A stretch of DNA of 64,000 nt from Serinicoccus marinus DSM 15273 (GCF_008386315.1 NZ_CP043808.1:1054001-1118000), one strand, 5' to 3'; shown: positions 1 to 9,671, counted from the stretch's first letter. Notes: generated by a model not told the origin, from the sequence alone. Numbers and translations are program-made.

Positions 1-783
1 CTCGACGCCTTCCGCAGCGCGGACCAGGTGCTGCTCTCCGGTGTGCAGGGCATCACCGACCTCATCACCACCCCGGGCCTGATCAACCTCGACTTCGCCG
101 ACGTCAAGTCGGTGATGCAGGGTGCGGGGTCGGCGCTCATGGGCATCGGCTCGGCACGCGGGGAGGACCGGGCCGTGCAGGCGGCCGAGCTGGCGATCTC
201 CTCGCCGCTGCTGGAGGCCAGCATCGAGGGCGCGCACGGCGTGCTGCTCTCGGTGCAGGGCGGCTCGGACCTCGGGCTCTTCGAGATCAACGAGGCGGCC
301 CGCCTGGTGCAGGAGGCCGCCCACCCCGAGGCCAACATCATCTTCGGCGCCGTCATCGACGACTCCCTCGGCGACGAGGTGCGGGTCACCGTCATCGCGG
401 CCGGCTTCGACGGCGGCGTGCCCGGTCGCAGCGAGGGCAATGAGCGCGCGCTGGGCCAGGTGCAGGCCGGGGGAGCGGGCCGGCAGCAGGGCGGCGGCCA
501 GCCTCAGCAGCGTCCGGGCGCCTCCCAGCAGCAGCAGCCGCAGCAGCGCCCCGGCTCCGAGGGTCAGCAGGCTCCGGCTCAGGCGCCGCAGCAGCAGCGT
601 CCCGCGCAGCCGGCGGAGTTCCCGCAGGGCGAGCGTCGCGACGCCGACGCCCAGCCGCAGGCAGAGCGGGAGCAGGCTCCGGCCCAGGACGGTGGGCAGC
701 AGCAGCGGCCGGTCCAGCAGCCGCCCCGGCAGGTGACCTTCGAGGACTCCGACGACCTGGACGTGCCCGACTTCCTCAAGTGA
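1..783 (+). CDS. ftsZ: FtsZ, C-terminal part (5' end outside the window)
   Basis: Tubulin-like GTPase that forms the cytokinetic Z-ring. The window opens inside the gene, after the nucleotide-binding half. What remains is the C-terminal tubulin subdomain ([18 protein letters not shown], then [12 protein letters not shown] and [20 protein letters not shown]), followed by a glutamine/proline-rich linker of roughly 100 residues and a short acidic C-terminal peptide, [12 protein letters not shown], of the kind that binds SepF, FtsA or ZipA-type partners. The linker is low-complexity (QQQ and QRP runs), as expected of the disordered FtsZ tail. It is followed at once by pgeF, yggS, sepF and wag31, the usual actinobacterial order. 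Identification is certain; the length cannot be judged because the gene is cut at base 1. Confidence 0.97.
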   Translation, partial: LDAFRSADQVLLSGVQGITDLITTPGLINLDFADVKSVMQGAGSALMGIGSARGEDRAVQAAELAISSPLLEASIEGAHGVLLSVQGGSDLGLFEINEAARLVQEAAHPEANIIFGAVIDDSLGDEVRVTVIAAGFDGGVPGRSEGNERALGQVQAGGAGRQQGGGQPQQRPGASQQQQPQQRPGSEGQQAPAQAPQQQRPAQPAEFPQGERRDADAQPQAEREQAPAQDGGQQQRPVQQPPRQVTFEDSDDLDVPDFLK

Positions 784-797
784 GGCGGTAGTTCCTC

Positions 798-1565
798 GTG
801 TTCACCTGGCGCGAGCGGCTGGAGCCCACCGGCGACGGCTACGGCGTGGAGTGGGCCGTGACCGACCGGCACGGCGGCTCCAGCGTCGACCCCTGGTCCT
901 CGTTCAACCTCGGCGCGCACGTGGGCGACCGGGAGGACGCCGTCAGCACCAACCGGCACCGGCTCGCCCGCGAGCTCGGGCTGCGGGTCGCCGATCTGCG
1001 GCTCATGGACCAGCAGCACGGGTGCGCCGTCGCCCTGACGCCGTCGACGTCGGGCGCCGACGGCCCTGCCGTGCCGGCCGTCGACGCGCTGGTGACCGGC
1101 AGCAGCGACGAGGCGCTGGTGGTCCTCGTCGCCGACTGCGTCCCGCTGCTGCTGGTGGACCGCACCGAAGGGCTCGCGGCTGTCGTGCACGCCGGGCGCC
1201 CCGGGCTGCTCGCGGGGGTCGTCCCGGCGGCACTGGACGCCCTGCGCGACCTCGGGGCTCGTCGGCTGGATGCTGTCGTGGGGCCCTCGGTCTGCCCCCG
1301 CTGCTACGAGGTGCCGGCCGCACTGCGGGACGAGGCGGCAGCACTGACACCGACCGCCGCCAGTGTCTCGGGGAGCGGCACCCCCGCCATCGACGTCGCC
1401 GCCGGTGTGGTGCAGCAGCTCGCCGACAGCGATCTCGACGTCCGCCTGCGCTGGCTGGCCGGGTGCACCCGCGAGCGCGACGACCTCTACTCCTACCGCC
1501 GCGACGGCACGACCGGCCGGTTCGCCGGGGTCGTCCGGCTCCTCGCCCCGGAGCAGGTGGCCTGA
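798..1565 (+). CDS. pgeF: PgeF/YfiH family peptidoglycan editing factor (multicopper-oxidase-fold, 'laccase domain')
   Basis: 255-residue member of the DUF152/YfiH family. E. coli YfiH removes wrongly incorporated residues from peptidoglycan precursors; related proteins have been reported as purine nucleoside phosphorylases or polyphenol oxidases. The family's metal-site motifs are visible: VADCVPLLL near residue 115, VVHAGRPGLLAG near 130 (normally HAGWRG, so the Trp is replaced), GPSVCPRCYEVP near 165 and a C-terminal LAGCTRERDDLYSYRRDG. It starts at a GTG 15 bases after ftsZ and ends one base before the yggS GTG, so it is probably cotranscribed with both. Family assignment is strong; the exact substrate is inferred. 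Confidence 0.88.
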   Translation: MFTWRERLEPTGDGYGVEWAVTDRHGGSSVDPWSSFNLGAHVGDREDAVSTNRHRLARELGLRVADLRLMDQQHGCAVALTPSTSGADGPAVPAVDALVTGSSDEALVVLVADCVPLLLVDRTEGLAAVVHAGRPGLLAGVVPAALDALRDLGARRLDAVVGPSVCPRCYEVPAALRDEAAALTPTAASVSGSGTPAIDVAAGVVQQLADSDLDVRLRWLAGCTRERDDLYSYRRDGTTGRFAGVVRLLAPEQVA

Positions 1566-1566
1566 C

Positions 1567-2306
1567 GTGACTGCGACGCGGGAGCAGGAGCTGAGCGGGC
1601 GGCTGGCCGACGTCCGGCACCGCATCGAGGCGGCGTGCGCGGTGAGCGGGCGCCGGCCCGAGGACCTGACGCTGGTGGCGGTGACGAAGTTCTTCCCCGC
1701 CGCTGACGTCGAGCTGCTCGCCGGCATGGGGGTCACCGACGTCGGCGAGAGCCGGGACCAGGAGGCCGGGGACAAGATCGGCGCCATGCCGTCGGACGTG
1801 CGCTCGAGGATCCGGGTCCACTTCGTCGGCCAGCTCCAGACCAACAAGACGAAGCGGGTCGCGCGGTATACCGACGTCGTCCAGTCCGTCGACCGGGCGC
1901 GCCTGGTGCGAGCGCTCGCCGCCGGCCGCGCCGCAGCGGTCGAGGACGAGGTCGTGTCGGGCCCGCTCGAGGTGCTGCTGCAGGTCGACCTGGGGGAGGG
2001 GAGCAGGCCGGGCGTGGTGGCGCCGCCCCGGCCGAGCTCGGTCAGCTCGCCGAGGCCGTCGCCGGGTCGGAGCAGCTGCGGCTGCGCGGCGTGATGGCGA
2101 TCGCGCCCCTCGACCTCGACGACGACGGCGTCCGCCGGGCCTTCGACCGGCTCCACGGGCTGGGGGAGCAGCTGCGGCACACCCACCCGGACGCGACCTG
2201 GGTCTCGGCGGGCATGAGCGGCGACCTCGAGGCGGCCGTGGCGGCCGGTGCGACACACCTGCGTGTCGGGAGCGCAATCCTCGGTTCGCGCCCACCGCAG
2301 CGGTAG
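1567..2306 (+). pseudogene. yggS: YggS/PLPBP family pyridoxal-phosphate homeostasis protein, frame interrupted
   Basis: PLP-binding homeostasis protein, normally about 240 residues. The first part (GTG at 1567, one base after the pgeF stop) carries the PLP-lysine motif LVAVTKFFPAADV and VHFVGQLQTNKTK. The second part, read one frame over, carries RLRGVMAIAPLDLD and MSGDLEAAVAAGATHLRVGSA and ends at 2306. The join lies near 1993-2003 in ctgggggaggggagc: restoring a single G gives a continuous 247-residue protein. Every other expected part is present, so this looks like one lost base in a G run (sequencing error or very recent mutation) rather than long-standing decay. It sits between pgeF and sepF as in most actinobacteria. 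Confidence 0.85.
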
Positions 2307-2368
2307 CGTCGGTCACGACCGATCCACCACGGGCCGCACACCCGTCACGCACCTAGGAGCTCGCACAC

Positions 2369-2887
2369 ATGGCCGGGGCACTGCGCAAGACCATGGAGTA
2401 CCTCGGACTCGCCGAGTCCGACGAGCGCTTCGACGACTACGACACCTACGAGCAGGAGTCGCCGGAGCAGCGCGGCGGCGGGGCGACCGTGCGCCAGCTG
2501 CGTGACGGCGACACCGCTGAGTCCCACGGTGAGGCGACGGTGGCCACGCTGCCCTCGCGCACCCCCGTCTCCCAGGTCGTCCGCGAGCCGGAGGTCGGCG
2601 AGTTGAACCGCATCACCACGATCCACCCGCGCACCTACAACGAGGCCAAGACCATCGGTGAGGCCTTCCGCGGGGGCGTCCCGGTCATCATGAACCTCTC
2701 CGACATGGACGACGCCGACGCCAAGCGCCTGGTCGACTTCGCCGCGGGCCTGGCCTTCGGGCTGCACGGGTCGATCGAGCGGGTGACGAGCAAGGTCTTC
2801 CTGCTCAGCCCGTCCTTCGTCGAGGTCGACGGGGGCAGCCAGCCCGAGCAGGTCCGCGGGGCGCAGGGCCCGTTCAACCAGAGCTGA
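2369..2887 (+). CDS. sepF: SepF, FtsZ membrane anchor
   Basis: 172-residue cell-division protein that polymerises and tethers FtsZ to the membrane in Gram-positive bacteria and actinobacteria, which lack FtsA. The N-terminus ([14 protein letters not shown]) is the amphipathic membrane-binding helix. It is followed by an acidic, Arg/Gln-containing linker and the globular SepF core starting near residue 82 ([59 protein letters not shown]). Length and domain order match the family. The ATG follows taggagctcgcacac, with AGGAG as ribosome site. A gap of 62 bases after yggS may hold its own promoter. Confidence 0.95.
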   Translation: MAGALRKTMEYLGLAESDERFDDYDTYEQESPEQRGGGATVRQLRDGDTAESHGEATVATLPSRTPVSQVVREPEVGELNRITTIHPRTYNEAKTIGEAFRGGVPVIMNLSDMDDADAKRLVDFAAGLAFGLHGSIERVTSKVFLLSPSFVEVDGGSQPEQVRGAQGPFNQS

Positions 2888-2949
2888 GCCCGCTCGGTCA
2901 GGCGGCCGCCCCAGCGGCTCCTCCCAGCGTCCTCACGTAGGCTGGTCGC

Positions 2950-3234
2950 ATGGTCGGCCAGATCCTCGCGCTCCTGCTCAATCTCTACTTCTTCGTCCTC
3001 ATCGCGCGGCTGGTCTTCGACTGGGTCCAGGTCTTCGCCCGTGACTGGCGGCCGAAGGGCCCGGTCCTGGTCCTGGCCAACGGCGTCTACTCCCTCACCG
3101 ACCCGCCGCTGCGTGCGCTGCGGCGGGTGATTCCCCCGCTGCGCATCGGTCAGGTCGCCCTGGACCTCGGCTTCCTCGTGCTCATCATCGCTGTCGGCAT
3201 CGGTCGCAGCCTGGCGCTGTCGCTGCCCTTCTGA
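2950..3234 (+). CDS. YggT family small membrane protein
   Basis: 94-residue integral membrane protein of the YggT/CCB3 family, encoded between sepF and wag31 in most actinobacteria. It has two hydrophobic segments, one at about residues 3-25 (ILALLLNLYFFVLIARLVFD) and one at about 68-90 (VALDLGFLVLIIAVGIGRSL). The short conserved loop TDPPLRALRRVIPPLRIG between them is the family signature. Its role is unproven; proposals include help in the assembly of membrane division or cofactor complexes. Position in the division cluster suggests a link to septum or polar growth, which is inference. Confidence 0.9.
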   Translation: MVGQILALLLNLYFFVLIARLVFDWVQVFARDWRPKGPVLVLANGVYSLTDPPLRALRRVIPPLRIGQVALDLGFLVLIIAVGIGRSLALSLPF

Positions 3235-3403
3235 GGGTGTATTCGGTCCCCTCGGCCGCCTCGCTGCGCTGCCCGCCGCGGACCTGACCGGGCTCCGACG
3301 GTGCGTTAGAGTGCTCGCTGGACAAGGTGCATACCAGCACGTCACCGCCGGGCCCGGCACCGAGCCGGGGAGGCGGCCGTTCCCTGCACACGTGAGGTGA
3401 AAC

Positions 3404-4415
3404 ATGGCGCTGTCCCCCGAGGACGTCATCAAGAAGAGCTTCAGCGCGACGCACCTGCGTCGCGGCTACGACGAGACCCAGGTCGACGACTTCCTCGACG
3501 AGGTCGTGGTCGAGCTGCGGAGGCTCGTCACCGAGAACGACGGCCTGCGCACCGACCTCGGGACTGCGCGCCGGCGGAGGCTCGATGCGCTCCGTGAAGA
3601 GCCGACCCGAGGGCGAGGCGGAGCAGGACGCGGGGGCACCGGAGGGAACCGACGCCGTCGCGGCCGACGCGGGGGCGGCCGACGCGGACGTGGAGTCGCT
3701 GCGTCGTCAGCTCGAGGAGTGCCGGCAGGCCCGGGCGGCCGCCGAGGAGAGTCTCGCGGCGGCGCAGGAGCAGGTGGCGAGCGCCGAGCGCGAGCGCGAC
3801 GAGCTGCGCGCCTCGCGGGACAGGGACATGGACACGGTGGCGGCTGTGCAGGACGGCGGCTCCGGTGAGCAGAGGACCGGCGACGGGGAGGACCCGAGCT
3901 CGATCATCTCCCTGGCCCAGCGCCTGCACGACCAGCACGTCGCCGAGGGCGAGAGCACCAAGGCCCGGCTCATCGAGGAGGGCGACGGCTACCGGGCAAG
4001 CGCCGTGGCCGAGGCCGACGAGCGCAGCGCCGAGCTGCAGCGCACCGGCCAGGAGACCCACGACCGGCTGGTCCGCGAGGGGCAGACCCAGCACGACGAG
4101 CTCGTCCGCACCGGTCAGGAGACGCACGACCGGCTCGTCGGCGAGGGGCAGAGCCAGCACGACGAGCTGGTGCGCACCGGTCAGGAGACCCACGACCGGC
4201 TCGTCGGCGAGGGCGAGACCAGCCGCGACCAGATGGTCAGCGAGGCCGAGGGCCGCCGTGACAGCGTGCTCAAGGACCTGCAGGGCCAGGAGGCCGCTCT
4301 CGGTTCGACCATCAGCAACCTGCAGGGTCAGGAGCGCGACCTGCGCCAGCGGCTGCGCACCTTCCTCGCCGACCAGATGGAGCGGGTGGACGCCACCGGG
4401 CCCACCTCCTCCTGA
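3404..4415 (+). pseudogene. wag31: Wag31/DivIVA polar growth protein, frame interrupted in this sequence
   Basis: Coiled-coil protein that marks the cell pole and directs apical wall synthesis in actinobacteria. The N-terminal lipid-binding module starts at ATG 3404 with a standard DivIVA head (MALSPEDVIKKSFSATHLRR, DETQVDDFLDEVV). From about 3560-3590 the reading frame changes and the coiled-coil part continues to 4415 (ESLRRQLEECRQARAAAEES onward). The change equals a net loss of two bases; two single-base losses near 3561-3563 and 3594 would give an uninterrupted frame, but I cannot prove the exact sites. Wag31 is essential in mycobacteria, so a sequencing artefact is likelier than a dead gene. 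The C-terminal half holds an unusual run of 11-residue repeats (separate entry). A strong terminator follows at 4434. Confidence 0.85.
4041..4271 (+). repeat. Tandem 33-bp repeats encoding 11-residue (hendecad) units in Wag31
   Basis: Seven consecutive 33-base units begin at 4041, 4074, 4107, 4140, 4173, 4206 and 4239. They encode RTGQETHDRLV, REGQTQHDELV, RTGQETHDRLV, GEGQSQHDELV, RTGQETHDRLV, GEGETSRDQMV and the diverged SEAEGRRDSVL. Units 1, 3 and 5 are identical in protein, so the array also reads as three 22-residue blocks. Hendecads are a known coiled-coil variant with a slightly right-handed supercoil. The near identity of the units suggests recent internal duplication. Confidence 0.9.
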
Positions 4416-4433
4416 GCACGACCCCGAGAACTC

Positions 4434-4475
4434 GCCGCAGCGCCCCGGCCGACATCCTCGCCGGGGCGCTGCGGC
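4434..4475 (+). terminator. Strong hairpin after wag31
   Basis: Perfect 16-base inverted repeat, left arm 4434-4449 (gccgcagcgccccggc), loop 4450-4459, right arm 4460-4475. It lies 19 bases past the wag31 stop. There is no clear T-run, as is usual for high-GC actinobacterial terminators. It separates the division cluster from the following dksA-like gene. Confidence 0.75.
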
Positions 4476-4588
4476 ATACCCGGGGGAGGGGGGTGTCGCC
4501 CTGCGTTGTCAACGTCTGGGCGCTGATCTATTCTGCCGCCACCATCGCTCGTCCCCAGGACGGGCCAGCTGCGAACGAAGGGCGAGGC

Positions 4589-5050
4589 GTGGCCACGACC
4601 GCGAAGAAGGGGGGCTCCGGGACCGCGACGCGCCCGGGGCGGGGCAAGGGTGAGCACCGCGCCCTGAGCGTGCGCGAGGGCGAGAGCCCGTGGAGCGCCG
4701 CCGAGGTGGAGGAGCTGCGCGAGGAGCTGGAGGGCGAGATAGCGCGCCTGCGCGCCGAGGTCGAGGAGGCCGAGCAGGAGCTCTTCGAACGCGGCCGGGC
4801 CTACGGTGACGGCGCCGGTGACGACCAGGCCGACGCCGGGTCGGCGACCTGGGAGCGGGAGCACGAGCTCTCGGTCACCAACAACGCGCGTGACCTGATC
4901 GACCAGAACACGCACGCGCTGGACCGCATCGCGGACGGCAGCTACGGCGACTGCGAGTCCTGCGGGACGCCCATCGGCAAGATGCGGCTGCAGGCCTTCC
5001 CGCGTGCGACGCTATGCATGTCATGCAAGCAGAAGCAGGAACGCCGCTAG
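4589..5050 (+). CDS. TraR/DksA family zinc-finger protein
   Basis: 153-residue protein with a Lys/Gly-rich start, a long charged helical region ([20 protein letters not shown], residues about 40-75) that should form the DksA-type coiled coil, and a C-terminal four-cysteine zinc finger CESCG...CMSCK (about residues 118-142). DksA proteins bind the RNA polymerase secondary channel; actinobacterial relatives such as RbpA-independent DksA-like factors are less well studied. An upstream in-frame GTG at 4493 exists, but the GTG at 4589 behind gaagggcgaggc gives the normal family start (VATTAKKGG). It overlaps the lspA start by 37 bases, suggesting cotranscription with lspA and rluD. Confidence 0.85.
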   Translation: MATTAKKGGSGTATRPGRGKGEHRALSVREGESPWSAAEVEELREELEGEIARLRAEVEEAEQELFERGRAYGDGAGDDQADAGSATWEREHELSVTNNARDLIDQNTHALDRIADGSYGDCESCGTPIGKMRLQAFPRATLCMSCKQKQERR

Positions 5051-5613
5051 CCTCACGTCCACCCCGACGACCCCAGGTGGTGCTGCTCGTCGCGCTGCTG
5101 TGGGCCGGTCTGGACCAGGCGACCAAGTTCTGGGCCGAGGCGAGCCTCACCCGGGGCGAGTCGGTGCCGCTGGTCGGCGAGCTGCTCCAGCTGCACCTGA
5201 CCTACAACTCGGGTGCGGCCTTCTCGCTGGGCACGAGCTGGACCGGGGTCGTGACCACCATCGCCACCCTGGTGTCGGTCGGCATCGTCGTCCAGGCCTT
5301 CCGGACCCGCAGCCTGGGCTGGGCGCTCACGCTCGGGCTCCTGCTCGGTGGCGCCGTCGGCAACCTCATCGACCGCTACTTCCGCCCGCCCTCGGTCGGG
5401 CTGGGGCACGTGGTCGACTTCCTGGCGCTGCCCAACTTCCCGGTCTTCAACGTCGCGGACATGGGGGTCACCACCGCGGCGTGCCTCATCGTGCTGCTCT
5501 CCCTGCGCGGTTTCCACCCGGACGGCACGCGCGAGGGCCACGGCAGCCGCGAGGACGACGGGGCCGGCGCCGACGCGGCTGCCTCCCAGCACGAGGACGA
5601 GAGCGCCCGGTGA
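5014..5613 (+). CDS. lspA: Lipoprotein signal peptidase II
   Basis: 199-residue membrane aspartyl protease that cleaves the signal peptide of prolipoproteins after lipidation. Four hydrophobic segments are visible (about residues 22-33, 69-90, 101-117 and 150-168). The conserved motifs are [21 protein letters not shown] (first catalytic Asp) and FNVADMGV (second catalytic Asp). The tail is acidic and disordered. The ATG at 5014 lies inside the dksA-like gene; a second ATG at 5023 is also possible, and neither has a strong ribosome site. The stop overlaps the GTG of rluD by two bases, so the two are translationally coupled. Confidence 0.95.
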   Translation: MHVMQAEAGTPLASRPPRRPQVVLLVALLWAGLDQATKFWAEASLTRGESVPLVGELLQLHLTYNSGAAFSLGTSWTGVVTTIATLVSVGIVVQAFRTRSLGWALTLGLLLGGAVGNLIDRYFRPPSVGLGHVVDFLALPNFPVFNVADMGVTTAACLIVLLSLRGFHPDGTREGHGSREDDGAGADAAASQHEDESAR

Positions 5614-6539
5614 GCGAGTCGCGGGTCTTCACCGTCCCCGACGGCCTGGAGGGCGAGCGCGTCGACGCGGCGCTGCCGCGCCTGCTCGGGCTGTCCCGCT
5701 CCAAGGCCGCCACGCTGGCCGGCCAGGGCCTCGTGCAGGTCGACGGGCGGGTCGTCGGCAAGTCCGACCGGCTCACCGCCGGCTCCTTCCTCGAGGTGGA
5801 GCTGCCCGCGCCCGGCCCACCCGCCGGGCTCGAGGTCGTGGCCGAGCCGGTCGAGGGCATGCGGATCGTCCACGACGACAGCGACATCGTCGTCGTCGAC
5901 AAGCCGGCCTTCGTCGCGGCCCACCCCAGCGTGGGCTGGACCGGCCCGACGGTCGTTGGCGGCCTGGCCGCTGCGGGCTACCGGATCTCGACCTCCGGCG
6001 CACCGGAGCGGCAGGGCATCGTGCAGCGCCTGGACGTGGGGACGAGCGGGCTCATGGTCGTGGCCAAGTCCGAACGGGCATACACCGTGCTCAAGCAGGC
6101 CTTCCGCGACCGGGTGGTCGACAAGACCTACCACGCCCTGGTGCAGGGGCTCCCCGACCCGCACGAGGGGACGATCGACGCGCCCATCGGGCGGCACCCC
6201 GGCCACGACTACCGCTTCGCCGTCATGACGAGCGGGCGGCCGAGCATCACCCACTACGAGCTGCTCGAGGCGCACCGGCGGGCGAGCCTGCTGCAGATCC
6301 ACCTGGAGACGGGACGCACGCACCAGATCCGGGTGCACTTCTCCGCGCTGCGCCACCCCTGCTGCGGCGACCTCACCTACGGCGCCGACCCCACGCTGGC
6401 GCGCGACCTCGGGCTGGAGCGGCAGTGGCTGCACGCGGTGAAGCTCGGCTTCCTGCACCCGGGCAGCGGGGAGCAGGTCGAGTTCGAGTCGCCCTACCCC
6501 GAGGACCTGGAGGGAGCGCTGGACGTCGTCCGAGGTTGA
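5610..6539 (+). CDS. rluD: RluA/RluD family pseudouridine synthase
   Basis: 309-residue enzyme that isomerises uridine to pseudouridine in 23S rRNA. It has an N-terminal S4 RNA-binding domain ([19 protein letters not shown], residues about 15-70) and then the catalytic domain with the signature [19 protein letters not shown], in which the Asp of RLD is the nucleophile, and [13 protein letters not shown] near residue 240. Length and domain order fit RluD. It starts at a GTG overlapping the lspA stop, an arrangement common across bacteria. The specific rRNA position cannot be told from sequence alone. Confidence 0.93.
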   Translation: MSESRVFTVPDGLEGERVDAALPRLLGLSRSKAATLAGQGLVQVDGRVVGKSDRLTAGSFLEVELPAPGPPAGLEVVAEPVEGMRIVHDDSDIVVVDKPAFVAAHPSVGWTGPTVVGGLAAAGYRISTSGAPERQGIVQRLDVGTSGLMVVAKSERAYTVLKQAFRDRVVDKTYHALVQGLPDPHEGTIDAPIGRHPGHDYRFAVMTSGRPSITHYELLEAHRRASLLQIHLETGRTHQIRVHFSALRHPCCGDLTYGADPTLARDLGLERQWLHAVKLGFLHPGSGEQVEFESPYPEDLEGALDVVRG

Positions 6540-6580
6540 GGTCGACGGCCCGCACGGTGCAGGCACAGCGCAGGCACGGC

Positions 6581-6611
6581 GCAGGGCCGGGGAGGAACTC
6601 CCCGGCCCTGC
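6581..6611. terminator. Bidirectional hairpin between rluD and the convergent carboxypeptidase gene
   Basis: Perfect 12-base stem, gcagggccgggg at 6581-6592 and ccccggccctgc at 6600-6611, with a 7-base loop. It lies between two convergent stops (6539 and 6636), so it probably ends transcription from both sides. Confidence 0.75.
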
Positions 6612-6635
6612 ACGTGTCTCTCCGTCGGACGACGG

Positions 6636-9600
6636 TCAGCGGCCCCCGAGGATGCTCTCGAGCGTCTCGACGACCGTGGCGGAGAGGGCGCCGTCGCCAC
6701 CGAGCACGTAGGCGTGCTCGGTCTCCTCGTTGCCCACGAGCCAGGTCGTGGTCGCTCCGGGCAGCGCGTCCGTCTCGCTGAGCAGGATCAGCTGACCCAG
6801 GGTGCCGCCCGGCAGGGCGTCCACCATGTTGGCCTGGATGCCGGAGGCGATGGACACCGAGCTGCTGTCCATCCCCTCGGCGACGAAGTGGTCGGCGACC
6901 GCGACGGCGGTCTCCCACCGGCCGGGGCCGGAGACCCGCAGCGGGTCGGGCAGCTCGTCGAGGACCTCCTCGTTGACCGCCCCGTCCCCACCGACGACCA
7001 GCGAGGAGTCGTAGTCCTCGAGGGCGCCCGCGGTGACGCCGGGCACGCCGTCCTGCCGGACCAGCAGCACCGGGGTGCCGGTGGCGGCAGCCGGGCCGGA
7101 CACCGCGAGGGCGTCGACCAGGTTGTCCTGGCGGCCCGAGGCCACGATGACCTCGTCGGTGTCGGCGCCCAGCTGCTCGGCGACCGCGACGGCGGTGCCG
7201 TACCGGTCCGTACCTGAGACCCGCTCGACCTCGATGTCCATGGCCTCGACCGCCTCGACGACCTCCTCGCCGACGGCACCGTCACCGCCGACGACGACGA
7301 CCTCGGTGACACCGCGGTCGGTGAGGTCCTGCGCCGTGGCGACGGAGAGCCCGTCGGTGTCGGTCAGCAGGACCGGAGCCTCGAGAGCGGCCCCGAGCGG
7401 TGCAGCGACCAGGCCGTCGACCATGCTGGCGTCCGGGCCGCCGACCAGCACCGCGGTGGTGCTGTCCGGGTAGGACTCCTGGCCGATGGCCACCGCCGTC
7501 TCGTAGCGGGTCTCGCCCGAGAGCCGGGTGACGTCCTCCCTGTCCTCGCGGGCGTCGTCTGCGGCGATACGGACGAGCTCGACCAGCCCGGCTGCATACT
7601 CCTGCGACTCGGGGTGAGCCTCCTCGAACGGCGGCTGGAAGCCGACGCCCTCCCAGCGCTCCAGCTCCGGGTTCCACAGGTCGTTGCCGACCTCGAAGTT
7701 GTAGGCCACGATGTCGTGCTCGTAGTACATGTGGTCGGCAGAGTTGCCGCCGGCGCTGTACAGGACGTCGATGACCGGGCCGGTGTTGGCCGGCCAGGTC
7801 ACGGTGCCACGGTGCTGGCTGATCGCCTCGATGATCCGCTGGGAGGCGTCGAAGAACTCCTGCAGGTCCTCCGCCGGGGGGAACGGCAGCGGCTCGCGGC
7901 CGGGCACCTTGTAGGCGCCCGGGCTCCACATGAAGTAGCCGCCGTAGCTGTGCACGTTCATCGAGTGGGTGATGTTCTCGTAGTTCTCCCCGATCCAGGC
8001 GGTGTTCAGCGTCTCGGGCTCGGACAGCTCCTCGGGGCCTGCGTAGGTGCCCGAGAGGCAGTTCAGCGAGCCGCCGACATACCCGTCGTGGACGGAGCCG
8101 ACCGTGAAGTTGCGGTTGAGGTCGACACCCCACCGGTCCTGACGCCGCGGGTCGCGGGCGGCACCCTCGCAGTGGTTGCTGAGGTTCTTGCGCTGGAAGT
8201 TGTAGTCGTAGAAGGAGTAGTTCGCCCCGTCCGGGTTGACCACGGGCACCAGGAAGATCTCCACCTCCTCGAGCAGCTCGGCCGTCTCCTCGTCGGTGGC
8301 GGCATTAGCCAGCATCCGCTCGGCGAACTCCATCGTCGCCAGCGGGGTGACCCACTCGCGGGCGTGCTCCTGGCTGTAGGCCAGGACGCCCGGGCGAGAC
8401 CCGTCGCGGTGCTCACCGATGCGCATCATCCGCACCGTCCGGCCCTCGGGGTTCAGGTGCGAGGCGTCCAGCCCGTCGTCCAAGGTGACGGACTCCACGA
8501 CGGTCATCGTCGCCGCGCCGTCGGTCACCGCGTTGGCGCGGAAGGTCTCCTCGAACGTCTCGTTGATGTATGCGGCCACCTCGTCGACGGTGCTGGTGAC
8601 CGCGCCCTCGGCGTCGGTGGCCAGGGAGAGGGTCAGCGTGCCGTCCTCGTAGACGCCGGTGAGCCCCTGGCTGGGCTCACCCGGGTCGGCGACGACGACC
8701 TCGGTGCCGTTCATCCCGTCGGTGCCGTAGGCGACCGACTCCACGGCCAGCGCGGCGGTGGCGGGGTCGCCGACCAACGCCATGGCCGGGCGGCGGTAGC
8801 CGAGCGACTCGTTCGGCAGCTCGACGACGTCGACCAGGTCCGGATACTGCGCAACGAGCCGATCGATGCGCTCGTCGATCTCGCTCGGCGTCATGTACTG
8901 GTCGATGAAGTCCTGCTGATAGCCCTCGGGCAGCTCCGGCACGTCGGCACCGGGCCAGGGGGCGGGCTCGGCGGTCGCGGTGCCGCCCTCCGACGAGGTG
9001 ACCGTCAGGCTGACCGGGGCCGACGGCAGCGGCTCCGGTTGGTGGTAGTGGAACATGTACTGGCCGGCGTCGACGTACCGGAACAGCTGGAAGGTGCCGC
9101 TCTCACCGTCCCCGGTCTCCCACTCGACCTCGATCTGCACGTCCGGGTTGTCGGTGGCGGAGGTCGACACCTGCACCTGCAGGAACGTCTGGCCCCCGGA
9201 CTCCCACCAGTAGGCGTGGTCGACGACCAGGACGTCCGCGAGCATGCGGCCCTCGTCGGTCGCCTGCATCGTCATCCCCTCCTGGTGCCGGCGCTCGGCC
9301 TGCGCCCGGCTGGCCTCGAAGTTCGCGGTGCCCTCCTTCTCGCGCTGGATCACCTGGAGGAGGGTGGCGCCCTCTGCCTGCAGCGCGGTCAGCTCTGCGC
9401 CGGTGAGGACGACGTCGGCCAGCACCCGCTCGCCGCGGACGTCGGGAGCGGAGGCGGGCACGCCGGCGAGGTCAGCACCGTCAGCGACGAGCTGCTCGAG
9501 CATCTGACGGTTCGGCAGCTGGAGACGGACCAGCGCCGTCTCCTCCGCCGCCAGCTCGGCGTCGACGGAGGCGGTGGGCGGGTCGGCGTCACCGGGCGCC

Positions 9601-9671
9601 GCGGCGGCCGTGACGGAGCCGGCGAGCACCAGTGCTGCTGACAAGGTGGTGGCGAGGGTTCTACGCGACAT
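6636..9671 (-). CDS. Secreted M14 zinc carboxypeptidase with three C-terminal cell-wall-binding type 2 repeats
   Basis: 1011-residue exported protein. The ATG at 9671 follows an aaggag ribosome site and starts a clear signal peptide (MSRRTLATTLSAALVLAGSV then TAAAAPGD). A long N-terminal region is followed by an M14 peptidase domain: zinc-ligand motif SQEHAREWVT (His436, Glu439), GVDLNRNF, and MNVHSYGGYFMW, which should supply the third zinc ligand. The C-terminal third, from about residue 710, holds three roughly 95-residue PF04122-type repeats, each opening like RLSGETRYETAVAIG, SGTDRYGTAVAVA and SGPGRWETAVAVA, with VVVGGDGAV-like strands. Such repeats anchor proteins non-covalently to the wall. 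It likely trims peptides at the cell surface. It is monocistronic, with a hairpin after its stop. Confidence 0.9.
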   Translation of the reverse strand: MSRRTLATTLSAALVLAGSVTAAAAPGDADPPTASVDAELAAEETALVRLQLPNRQMLEQLVADGADLAGVPASAPDVRGERVLADVVLTGAELTALQAEGATLLQVIQREKEGTANFEASRAQAERRHQEGMTMQATDEGRMLADVLVVDHAYWWESGGQTFLQVQVSTSATDNPDVQIEVEWETGDGESGTFQLFRYVDAGQYMFHYHQPEPLPSAPVSLTVTSSEGGTATAEPAPWPGADVPELPEGYQQDFIDQYMTPSEIDERIDRLVAQYPDLVDVVELPNESLGYRRPAMALVGDPATAALAVESVAYGTDGMNGTEVVVADPGEPSQGLTGVYEDGTLTLSLATDAEGAVTSTVDEVAAYINETFEETFRANAVTDGAATMTVVESVTLDDGLDASHLNPEGRTVRMMRIGEHRDGSRPGVLAYSQEHAREWVTPLATMEFAERMLANAATDEETAELLEEVEIFLVPVVNPDGANYSFYDYNFQRKNLSNHCEGAARDPRRQDRWGVDLNRNFTVGSVHDGYVGGSLNCLSGTYAGPEELSEPETLNTAWIGENYENITHSMNVHSYGGYFMWSPGAYKVPGREPLPFPPAEDLQEFFDASQRIIEAISQHRGTVTWPANTGPVIDVLYSAGGNSADHMYYEHDIVAYNFEVGNDLWNPELERWEGVGFQPPFEEAHPESQEYAAGLVELVRIAADDAREDREDVTRLSGETRYETAVAIGQESYPDSTTAVLVGGPDASMVDGLVAAPLGAALEAPVLLTDTDGLSVATAQDLTDRGVTEVVVVGGDGAVGEEVVEAVEAMDIEVERVSGTDRYGTAVAVAEQLGADTDEVIVASGRQDNLVDALAVSGPAAATGTPVLLVRQDGVPGVTAGALEDYDSSLVVGGDGAVNEEVLDELPDPLRVSGPGRWETAVAVADHFVAEGMDSSSVSIASGIQANMVDALPGGTLGQLILLSETDALPGATTTWLVGNEETEHAYVLGGDGALSATVVETLESILGGR

